From DTKY01 sp037440765 (lineage in GTDB: Bacteria; Acidobacteriota; Terriglobia; Bryobacterales; Bryobacteraceae), in assembly GCA_037440765.1 (NCBI GenBank), contig JBBITL010000127.1:1-9103 (forward strand): DNA of 9,103 nt, written 5' to 3'. Shown here piece by piece: positions 1 through 5,171 of this stretch. The position numbers and the translations under genes were made by a program. Every line of letters begins with the position of its first letter. Positions within the stretch are counted from its first letter, which is position 1. The notes beneath the pieces are model-generated. The model was not told where the DNA came from. It saw only the letters and a list, made by a program, of their open reading frames with translations, and did not search any database.

Positions 1-127
1 CCGATTCCTCATCGACCCGCGGCGGCAGCAGCCAGTCTTGCTCCGGTGTGCAGCAGATGTACTCGCCCACTATTGTCTGAAGCGTCACCCATCCCTGTTT
101 GGGTGTTCTGCCCCGGCGACTTTTCAC
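1..127 (-). CDS. Partial N-terminus of a possible IS transposase, running off the left edge
   Basis: The frame is open on the minus strand from an upstream TGA at 137-139 to the window edge. The last visible residues include TPEQDWLLPPRVDE. A 'Q-D-(W/Y)-L-L-P-P' segment close to the N-terminus is typical of IS1182/IS4-like DDE transposases, where it precedes a 'W-(I/V)-P-x-D-H' segment that would lie outside this window. Only about 42 codons are visible, so no catalytic residue can be checked. The start is unclear: GTG codons lie at 125-127, 86-88 and 68-70, and none has a convincing ribosome-binding site. I chose the first because the whole stretch reads like protein. The gene lies downstream of guaD in the same direction. 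No terminal inverted repeat could be recognised between them. It could instead be an unrelated hypothetical protein. Confidence 0.45.
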   Translation of the reverse strand, partial: MKSRRGRTPKQGWVTLQTIVGEYICCTPEQDWLLPPRVDEES

Positions 128-181
128 GCACACTCGTCAGCAGGCGGGCGCATTTGTTCAGCGAACTTCTGACTCGGGACA

Positions 182-201
182 CCAGGCGGCGGGCCTCCTG
201 G
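182..201 (-). terminator. Possible stem-loop terminator after guaD
   Basis: CCAGG at one end pairs with CCTGG at the other, followed by one mismatch and a short GG/CC extension around a small loop. It begins 9 bp past the guaD stop codon, where a transcription end would be expected. There is no U-run after the stem, so it is not a classical intrinsic terminator and may be a chance GC-rich repeat. Confidence 0.25.
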
Positions 202-209
202 CCTGCCGG

Positions 210-686
210 TCAGTACTCGACGCGGTCCTGCTTGCTGAGCCACTCCTGGAATGCCGGCAGGGCCTCCTCGCGGAGCAGTTGTTCGAAGGTGATGGTCCGG
301 GATCCGGCGGGAGCGGAGAGCTCCTCATAAACCCTCGCGTCGCTGAATCCGGCGCCGGCGGCGTCCGACCGGGTCCCGGCGAAGTAGACCCTGTCCAGCC
401 GCGCCCAGTAGATCGCCCCCAGACACATGGGACACGGCTCACAACTGGCGTAGATCTCGCAGCCCGGCAGGTGGAATCGTCCCAGCCTGCGGCAGGCTTC
501 CCGGATAGCCGTGATCTCGGCGTGAGCCGTAGGATCGCTCGTGGAGGTGACCAGGTTCACGCCCTCGGCGATGATCCGGCCCTCCCGGGCTATCACCGCG
601 CCGAACGGGCCTCCCCGGCCCGAGCGCGCGTTTTCGGCGGCGAGCCCGATGGCCCGCCGCATAAGTCCGATCCTCGCCTGTTCCAT
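210..686 (-). CDS. guaD: Guanine deaminase
   Basis: This cytoplasmic zinc enzyme hydrolyses guanine to xanthine and ammonia in purine salvage and nitrogen scavenging. The 158-residue product belongs to the CDA-fold (Bacillus GuaD) type, close to that family's usual length of about 156, rather than the larger amidohydrolase-type enzyme. Visible signatures are GGPFGAVI near residues 25-32, the HAE motif at 55-57 (His ligand and Glu proton shuttle) and PCPMC at 84-88, giving zinc ligands Cys85 and Cys88. The following AIYWAR matches the guanine deaminase branch. The protein ends in Glu-Tyr, as in Bacillus GuaD, where the C-terminal Tyr reaches an active site. This favours guanine deaminase over tRNA adenosine deaminase (TadA) or cytosine deaminase. 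The ATG at 684-686 is chosen because the family begins there; the frame is open further upstream but overlaps the preceding gene. It lies 7 bp after that gene's stop, so the two are probably cotranscribed. Confidence 0.92.
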   Translation of the reverse strand: MEQARIGLMRRAIGLAAENARSGRGGPFGAVIAREGRIIAEGVNLVTSTSDPTAHAEITAIREACRRLGRFHLPGCEIYASCEPCPMCLGAIYWARLDRVYFAGTRSDAAGAGFSDARVYEELSAPAGSRTITFEQLLREEALPAFQEWLSKQDRVEY

Positions 687-693
687 GCCGCTT

Positions 694-1146
694 TCAGCCG
701 CCGGCCGACCCGGCGCGGCGAAGCGCCCCCTCATAGCCGTGCACGGCGTGGTACACGGCGCCGTCGAAGAAGAGGCCCACCATGTGCTCCAGTTCCTCCT
801 GCGCGTACAATTCCAGCGAATTCCGGCCGACGCCCTGCTCGCGGACGTAGTCCACGATGTGCTCCTTGAGAATGTGCAGGGACATGACGACCTCGTGCAG
901 CGGAATGGACTGCTCAAAGCGGTGCCGGCCCAGCCACTCGTATCGCCGGGCCGCTTCACCTTCGCGGCCCGCCATCAGCCAGCTTCCGAAGTTCTTCAAG
1001 ACCTCGCGCGCCCTGTCCCTCAATTCCGACTCCGGGAGTCTCCCCAGGTGAACCAGTTCGGCGGTTTCCCGCTGCCGCCTTACGATCCTCTCCGTGAGCC
1101 GGTCGCAGTTGTCTTCGATCATCTGGACCAGCGTGCGTGAAACCAT
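694..1146 (-). CDS. Stand-alone RsbRD N-terminal sensor-domain protein
   Basis: The 150-residue all-helical protein matches the RsbRD N-terminal domain (PF14361 type), the sensory half of RsbR-like stressosome proteins and of some acidobacterial histidine kinases and sigma-factor regulators. Recognisable features are an N-terminal helix with IEDNCDRLTERIVRRQRE, a central ARRYEWLGRHRFEQSIPLHE, the segment SLHILKEHIVDYVREQG, and a final helix with ELYAQEELEHMVGLFFDGAV ending in YHAVHGYE. No STAS, kinase or other output domain follows, because the frame stops shortly after this block, so it would have to signal through a partner. The start at ATG 1144-1146 is well supported by GGAGG at 1153-1157, six bases upstream. 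guaD follows after 7 bp. The ligand is unknown. A link to guanine or nitrogen status is inferred from the operon only. Confidence 0.8.
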   Translation of the reverse strand: MVSRTLVQMIEDNCDRLTERIVRRQRETAELVHLGRLPESELRDRAREVLKNFGSWLMAGREGEAARRYEWLGRHRFEQSIPLHEVVMSLHILKEHIVDYVREQGVGRNSLELYAQEELEHMVGLFFDGAVYHAVHGYEGALRRAGSAGG

Positions 1147-1152
1147 TCCTCA

Positions 1153-1157
1153 CCTCC
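1153..1157 (-). promoter_or_regulatory. Strong ribosome-binding site for the RsbRD-domain gene
   Basis: On the minus strand GGAGG, within GAGGGAGGTGAGG, sits six bases before the ATG at 1144-1146. It is one of the best Shine-Dalgarno matches in the window and fixes that start. Confidence 0.75.
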
Positions 1158-1168
1158 CTCCGCCAGGC

Positions 1169-1183
1169 TCCCGCGTGGCGGGA
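1169..1183 (-). repeat. Perfect 6-bp hairpin in the leader of the RsbRD gene
   Basis: TCCCGC and GCGGGA pair perfectly around a three-base loop. The hairpin lies about 11 bases upstream of the Shine-Dalgarno motif. If transcription starts near the promoter candidate at 1200-1228, it would fold in the 5' leader and could affect translation or mRNA stability. No U-run follows it. It may be incidental in GC-rich DNA. Confidence 0.35.
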
Positions 1184-1199
1184 CTGTAGCCCCAATTCG

Positions 1200-1228
1200 T
1201 AGGTACTCCTAATGGAGGAGGAAGTCAA
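1200..1228 (-). promoter_or_regulatory. Weak promoter candidate for the RsbRD-guaD operon
   Basis: On the minus strand TTGACT (1223-1228) matches five of six bases of a sigma-70 -35 box. A 17-bp spacer then leads to TACCTA (1200-1205), a poor -10 element. The spacer holds a 5-bp inverted repeat, CTCCT/AGGAG, at 1206-1220 that could be an operator. The position, in the only sizeable gap upstream of the operon, is reasonable, but the weak -10 keeps confidence low. Confidence 0.25.
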
Positions 1229-1272
1229 GAGCGACGGCGCGCAGTGCGGATACCCGAGCGGTGTGTGGCGCC

Positions 1273-1608
1273 CTATTGCCGGGCGGCGCGAACCAGAGCC
1301 TCGGCCTGATACCAGTGCCGTTCGGGATTGCCGATGGGCCGCCCCGCCTCTTCCCACAGGCGGTAGGCCACGGCGCTCACGTCGTCGCGGCGGCCCGGGG
1401 AAGGCTGCTCCACGCCGGCCAGAAAGCGCACCAGTCTCTGCCGGGACTCGCGATAGGAGGCGAGCGCCTTCTCGAAGCGATCCTGCTCTGCTGCTCTTCC
1501 CCATTGCCCCGCCGGCGGCTGCGCCGCACACAGCTCAGCGAAAGCTGCGTCGTATTCGGCTCTCAGCCGCCGGTACTCGTAATCTCTCGACCATGCTGCG
1601 TCAGCCAT
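1273..1608 (-). CDS. Small DUF2934-domain protein
   Basis: The 111-residue soluble protein has no signal peptide or membrane span. Residues about 1-65 are helical and rich in Arg, Glu and Ala (DYEYRRLRAEYDAAF, RFEKALASYRESRQRLV). Residues about 77-105 carry the DUF2934 signature: VAYRLWEEAGRPIGNPERHW followed by YQAE, compared with the family pattern 'A..LWE..GRP.G....HW..AE'. DUF2934 is a short domain of unknown function common in Acidobacteriota and rhizobia. The frame continues upstream to an ATG at 1690-1692, but I place the start at ATG 1606-1608 because the sequence before it (KPPAFGRRLMHATKDG) does not look like family sequence. No good ribosome-binding site is visible at any of the starts, so the N-terminus is uncertain. 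It appears to be transcribed alone. Confidence 0.75.
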   Translation of the reverse strand: MADAAWSRDYEYRRLRAEYDAAFAELCAAQPPAGQWGRAAEQDRFEKALASYRESRQRLVRFLAGVEQPSPGRRDDVSAVAYRLWEEAGRPIGNPERHWYQAEALVRAARQ

Positions 1609-1693
1609 ACACTTGTTATGACGGCCAAAGCTGGAGAACGTTCCATCCTTTGTTGCATGCATCAAGCGGCGGCCGAATGCAGGCGGTTTCACC

Positions 1694-1718
1694 CGGAGCC
1701 CCCGGGTTCGCGGCTCCG
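1694..1718 (-). terminator. Possible terminator hairpin after the glycosyltransferase gene
   Basis: CGGAGCC at 1694-1700 pairs perfectly with GGCTCCG at 1712-1718 around an 11-base loop. It lies about 20 bp beyond the final stop of the broken glycosyltransferase (1738-1740) and upstream of the DUF2934 gene. There is no U-run, so termination is only a possibility. Confidence 0.35.
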
Positions 1719-1835
1719 CGCTGCGGCCGGCGGCGGCTCACGGCCCGGGGGCGCTGGACGGAGTCCCGGCCTTCGGCTCCGGGATGTCGAAGACGTAATA
1801 GGAGTGCCCCACAATGGCGACAGGTTCCGTCTCCC

Positions 1836-2963
1836 TCAGCCACTCGGCCCCGCCGCCGCGACTACCAGCCACAGGCACAACACTGCGGCCACTCCGCGCT
1901 TCCACGTCCTCGCACTCCGGACGAGCGCCGCCAGCCCGGCGCCTCCGAGTATATGCGCGAATATCAGGACCGGAGTAATGTAGCGGATCCCGATGTTGGT
2001 CGAGAACAGGGTATAGCCGATGAAGAACGCCGCAGGAGGGACGAGCAGGAAAACACGAGCCAGACGGGGGATGGTCTTGCTGCGCGCAACAACGATCAGC
2101 CCCAACGCCGTCAGAATGATTGCGGCCAGGGGCTCCTTCAGCAGATACGCCACCAGGTAGTACGAGTAGAATCGATGGGCCAACTGGCCGGCCATGTAGA
2201 CCAAGTAGCCCGCGGCGTGGTCGGCGTTCACCAGGCGCAGACCCGTAATGTACTGGAGCGGGTCCTTCGGGAACAGATATATGACCTGGATCAGCAGGAA
2301 GGCAACCGCGCAGGCGCCCGCCAGCGCAGATCCGTATCGCAGCAACCGCCGCGAGCGGCTGACCGCCGGTTCCGCGGCGCGGTTGGCCTGTTCATGGCAG
2401 TTCTTGTACTTCTTCCCGCTCCCGCAAGGGCACAAAGCCTTCCGGCTCGAGGGAGGGAGGTAAGTCTTCGGCCTGGCGGCGCCGGCTTCGACGGGCCAGA
2501 ACGCGGCGGCCGCGGCCAGCACGCAGGCGACCGGCAGCAGCATCACCGCCGAGAACTTGGCGCCCAGGGCGGCGCCGAGCGCCAGGCCGCACCAGACGGC
2601 ACGTGCCCGGGTGGGCTGCCGGAAGTAGTTCCACAGCGCCAGCAGGAACACCATCACGCAGACGGCCAGCCCCACGTCGGTGGTGACGGGAAACGAATGG
2701 GCCAGAATGTTGGGGTCCAGGCTATACAGGAATACGGCGCCGAGGGCCGGCGCTCTTCCGACAAGGGCTTGCGCGAACAGATACAGAACCACCGCCCCCA
2801 GCGTCGCGAGCAGGATGAAAGGGAGCCTTGACCAGAACGTCACCTTGTCCGGCCCGTTCTCTTCGAGGATGGCAACGCTTACCTGGTTGGTCAGCGCCAG
2901 GTTCCCGTTGGCCAAGGCGGTGGCCTCGCGGGTGTCCGGCCAGCGCACTCCGGCCAGCCACAA
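1836..2963 (-). CDS. Core reading frame of the GT39-like membrane protein with embedded SEC-C motif
   Basis: This is the longest intact frame of the broken gene (375 codons). Automatic callers would probably start it at TTG 2961-2963, but the true N-terminus lies upstream in another frame. It is a polytopic inner-membrane protein with hydrophobic segments at about residues 47-67, 70-82, 95-113, 122-155, 212-231, 276-293, 303-320, 327-345 and 356-371. AILEENGPDKVTFWSRLPFI leading into the first span and LDPNILAHSFPVTTDVGLA are typical of the PMT_2/GT39 superfamily, as is FYSYYLVAYLLKEPLA at about 265-280. A hydrophilic loop at about 158-210 carries CPCGSGKKYKNCH. The frame ends abruptly after LCLWLVVAAAGPSG, where family members continue. 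It diverges from another GT-C-like gene across a 76-bp gap, suggesting related envelope glycosylation roles. Confidence 0.75.
   Translation of the reverse strand: MWLAGVRWPDTREATALANGNLALTNQVSVAILEENGPDKVTFWSRLPFILLATLGAVVLYLFAQALVGRAPALGAVFLYSLDPNILAHSFPVTTDVGLAVCVMVFLLALWNYFRQPTRARAVWCGLALGAALGAKFSAVMLLPVACVLAAAAAFWPVEAGAARPKTYLPPSSRKALCPCGSGKKYKNCHEQANRAAEPAVSRSRRLLRYGSALAGACAVAFLLIQVIYLFPKDPLQYITGLRLVNADHAAGYLVYMAGQLAHRFYSYYLVAYLLKEPLAAIILTALGLIVVARSKTIPRLARVFLLVPPAAFFIGYTLFSTNIGIRYITPVLIFAHILGGAGLAALVRSARTWKRGVAAVLCLWLVVAAAGPSG
2394..2432 (-). other. SEC-C zinc-binding motif encoded within the glycosyltransferase
   Basis: This segment encodes CPCGSGKKYKNCH, a near-perfect match to the SEC-C motif (CxCGSGxKyKxCH), whose Cys/His ligands bind zinc. 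It is best known at the C-terminus of SecA and in small accessory proteins. Here it sits in the hydrophilic loop between two groups of membrane helices, in frame with both sides. Confidence 0.85.
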
Positions 2964-3157
2964 AAGCGCACCGGCGACTTCCTTGAGCAGAGGCGGGTGC
3001 TGCTGGTTTACGACTATCCGCCCGGTCGCCAGTACGACATCCCGCCGGCGATGTGCGTGATTTCGTCGAAGTTCGGGCTCTTCACCAGACTGGCGGAGAA
3101 GCTCTGCACAAAGACGGCGCCGCTAAGTATGCCCACCACCAGCGCCGGCTTGTTCAT

Positions 3158-3233
3158 GCCTGGTTCCGATTCCCGTGTCCCACGTCATAGTATCGCACCT
3201 TGGTCTTGCATCGTCATGCTAACCTCGTCTTCA
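3158..3233. promoter_or_regulatory. Divergent intergenic region between the two GT-C-like genes
   Basis: These 76 bp separate the ATG of the minus-strand glycosyltransferase from the most likely ATG of the plus-strand TPR protein, so both promoters should lie here. On the plus strand TAGTAT at 3189-3194 is a plausible -10 element, but no clear -35 accompanies it. On the minus strand the same spot reads ATACTA. Neither start has a recognisable Shine-Dalgarno sequence. The assignment rests on gene layout rather than strong motifs. Confidence 0.3.
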
Positions 3234-5131
3234 ATGCGCAAGCGCCGCGGACGCTCAAAGCCCGAAAGTGAACCGAAACCCCGGCGGAATTCGAAGTGGC
3301 TCCTCCGCCTGGCGCTTGCAGCCATGGCCCTGGCGGCATACTCGAACTCCTTCGACCTGGGCTTGTTTCACGACGCCCGCGTCATCGTTTTGGAGGATGC
3401 CCGCATCCGGTCCCTCTCCGTCGAGAGTCTCGTGCAGATCTTCTCGAAGGACTACTGGTGGCCAACACCGGGCGACTGGATCTACCGCCCCGTCACGACT
3501 TTGTCGTTTCTTGTGAACTACACGGTGCTGGGACACGGCGCCGATCCAGCGGGCTACCACTGGGTCAACCTGCTGCTGCACATGCTGAACGCTTGGCTGG
3601 TCTACGAACTGGCGCTGGTGCTGCTCACCCGTCCGGCTCCGGCTTTCTTCGCTGCCGCGCTGTGGACGCTCCATCCCATTGCGACCGAGGCGGTCGTGAA
3701 CGTGGTGGGCCGCGCCGACTTGCTCGCCACTCTGGCCGTGCTGGCGGCGCGCACGGCCGTGTTCGCCAATCTGCCCTGGCCGCAGGTCATGTNNNNNNNN
3801 NNNNNNNNNNNNNNNNNNNNNNNNNNNNNNNNNNNNNNNNNNNNNNNNNNNNNNNNNNNNNNNNNNNNNNNNNNNNNNNNNNNNNNNNNNNNGTGCTGGC
3901 GGCGCGCACGGCCGTGTTCGCCAATCTGCCCTGGCCGCAGGTCATGTTTGTGGACAACATCCTGCGCGGATTGGATTTCTGGCAGGCGCGCTTCACCGCC
4001 ATCAAGGTCGTAGGCATGGAGATCTGGCTGCTCATGTGGCCGCTGCGCCTGTCATCCGACTGGTCCTACAACCAGATCGCGCCCGCTGGTTGGAGGGATG
4101 CCGCGGCCTGGGCCGCCCTGGTGGTGATCGTGGGCCTGCTGATATTAGCTTTCGCGATGCGCCGGCGGAACCCGCTGGTCTTCTGGCTGGCAGGGTTCTT
4201 CGGTATCGCGCTGCTGCCGACGTCGAACCTCGTCGTCCTGATCGGCAGCGTGATGGCCGAACGGTTCCTGTACCTTCCGTCAGTGGCCTTCGCGGTCGGC
4301 CTGGCGGCCGCTGCATGGTGGCGCCTGCCGCGCCGGTTCGCTGCATTTGCGCTCGGCGCGGTCCTGCTGCTCTACGCCGGACGCACCTGGGCGCGCAATC
4401 TAGACTGGCAGAGCAGCCTTACCCTCACTCTGGCGGATACGAAGACCGCGCCAAAGAGCGCGCGGCTGCACGACGCGCTGGCCAAGGCGTACATCGAGCA
4501 GGACGAGCGACGGAACATCGACCTTGCGATCCGGGCGCAAGAGACGGCCTGGGGGATTGTCCGCGACCTTCCCCCCGAGCGGTCCTCCGAGCTGATCCCG
4601 GCCAACCTGGGCGCCTACTACTTCGCAAAGGCGGGCCTTGTGCCGCCAGGCGAGGCTCGAGCCTGGCACGAAAAATCGCTGGAGGTTCTGCTGCGAGCGC
4701 GCCGGATCTCCCAGGCCTCGCAAGCCGCTTTCGACCAGGCGCAGATCTCCCACGGTAAACCCCTCGTCGCTCCGAGGGCGTCCCTGCTGCTCTACCTGTT
4801 CCTGGCCCAGAGCTACGTCAGCCTCGGCCGCCACGAGGAGGCGGTGGAGGCGCTCCGGTACGCCCGGATACTGGATCCCCGCGATCCGGACGTCTACGAC
4901 GCGCTGGCGGAAGCCTATCGGGCGTCAGGCCAACCGGATTGGGTTTCGATCTCTCTAGTCCAGAAGTCGCTGGTGCGAGGCCAGGCTCTACCCGCCGCGC
5001 CAGCCGGGATCGACTATTGCCGGGCAGCCGCCGACCTCGCCCAGGCCTTCCACGACAACCGGGCCCCTGCGCAGGCCCTCAGCATCGCCTCCCAGGCAGC
5101 GCGGCGCTGGGGTTGCCCGGCCGCCGAGTAG
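3234..5131 (+). CDS. TPR-containing GT-C-like membrane protein, interrupted by a scaffold gap
   Basis: The gene reads in one frame to the N gap and in another after it. Merging the flanking 55-bp duplicate (removing 155 bases) joins them into one frame of 580 residues. The N-terminus is basic (MRKRRGRSK), then a first membrane helix ends in YSNSF. A luminal-type loop carries LFHDARVIVLEDARIRSLS and WIYRPVTTLSFLVNY, then come WVNLLLHMLNAWLVYELALV and LWTLHPIATEAVVNVVGRAD. This order is characteristic of TMTC-like/PMT-related GT-C proteins with TPRs. After the gap come FVDNILRGLDFW, RLSSDWSYNQIAP, LLPTSNLVVLIGSVMAERFL and further helices. The last 240 or so residues are soluble, with a TPR at about 465-525 (AQSYVSLGRHEEAVEALRYA, DPRDPDVYDALAEAYRASGQ). 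Compared with remembered relatives, some 80-90 residues with two or three helices are missing at the join. An upstream ATG at 3216 is an alternative start; neither has a ribosome-binding site. Confidence 0.8.
3738..3792 (+). repeat. Left copy of the exact 55-bp duplicate flanking the gap
   Basis: These 55 bases, beginning gtgctggcggcgcgcacggc and ending gccgcaggtcatgt, end directly at the first N and recur exactly at 3893-3947. An exact repeat abutting both sides of a gap, 55 bases long, is the usual trace of two contigs that share an assembler k-mer and were scaffolded instead of merged. It is unlikely to be a biological repeat. Confidence 0.95.
3793..3892. other. Scaffold gap of exactly 100 N
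   Basis: A run of exactly 100 N is a conventional placeholder for a gap of unknown length. The true content could be nothing (overlapping contigs) or missing sequence. The merged reading frame is continuous if the gap and one duplicate copy are removed. Confidence 0.98.
3893..3947 (+). repeat. Right copy of the exact 55-bp duplicate flanking the gap
   Basis: Identical to 3738-3792 and starting directly after the last N. It encodes LAARTAVFANLPWPQVM in the frame that continues into the downstream part of the TPR protein. Confidence 0.95.
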
Positions 5132-5171
5132 CGCCTGGCCCGGATGTCCGCGGCGGCCCGCTCTGCCACGC

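Larger units (their letters stand above)
1738..3157 (-). pseudogene. Broken PMT/GT39-type glycosyltransferase gene, three reading frames
   Basis: The gene can be pieced together from three frames. Frame 1 starts at ATG 3155-3157 and encodes a hydrophobic helix followed by SPNFDEITHIAGGMSYWR, then meets TAG at 3014-3016. Frame 2 resumes at about 3023 with GRIVVNQQHPPLLKEVAG and runs through the membrane core to TGA at 1836. In family members 'YWR-T-GR' is continuous, so one base appears to be missing near 3025-3026. Frame 3, from about 1859 to TGA 1738-1740, encodes AEWLRETEPVAIVGHSYYVF and then DIPEP, which resembles the far C-terminus of such proteins. The usual stretch between the last membrane helix and this tail is absent. 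The lesions could be real decay, or base-call and assembly errors; the nearby scaffold gap makes assembly error a serious alternative. If intact, the protein would transfer sugars from polyprenyl-phosphate donors at the cytoplasmic membrane. Confidence 0.7.

Noticed and set aside
99..869. Open plus-strand frame of 256 codons across guaD
   Set aside because: It lies antisense to the clearly identified guanine deaminase and RsbRD genes, and its product is Arg/Pro-rich without motifs.
1212..2831. Open plus-strand frame of 539 codons opposite the DUF2934 and glycosyltransferase genes
   Set aside because: The translation is low-complexity and rich in Arg, Gln and Gly, with no domain. The opposite strand encodes recognisable DUF2934 and membrane-protein sequence, so this is a GC-rich antisense shadow.
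3738..3947. The 55-bp repeat pair as a mobile-element target duplication or recombination site
   Set aside because: An exact repeat abutting both ends of a 100-N placeholder is much better explained by contig overlap, and merging it restores the coding frame.
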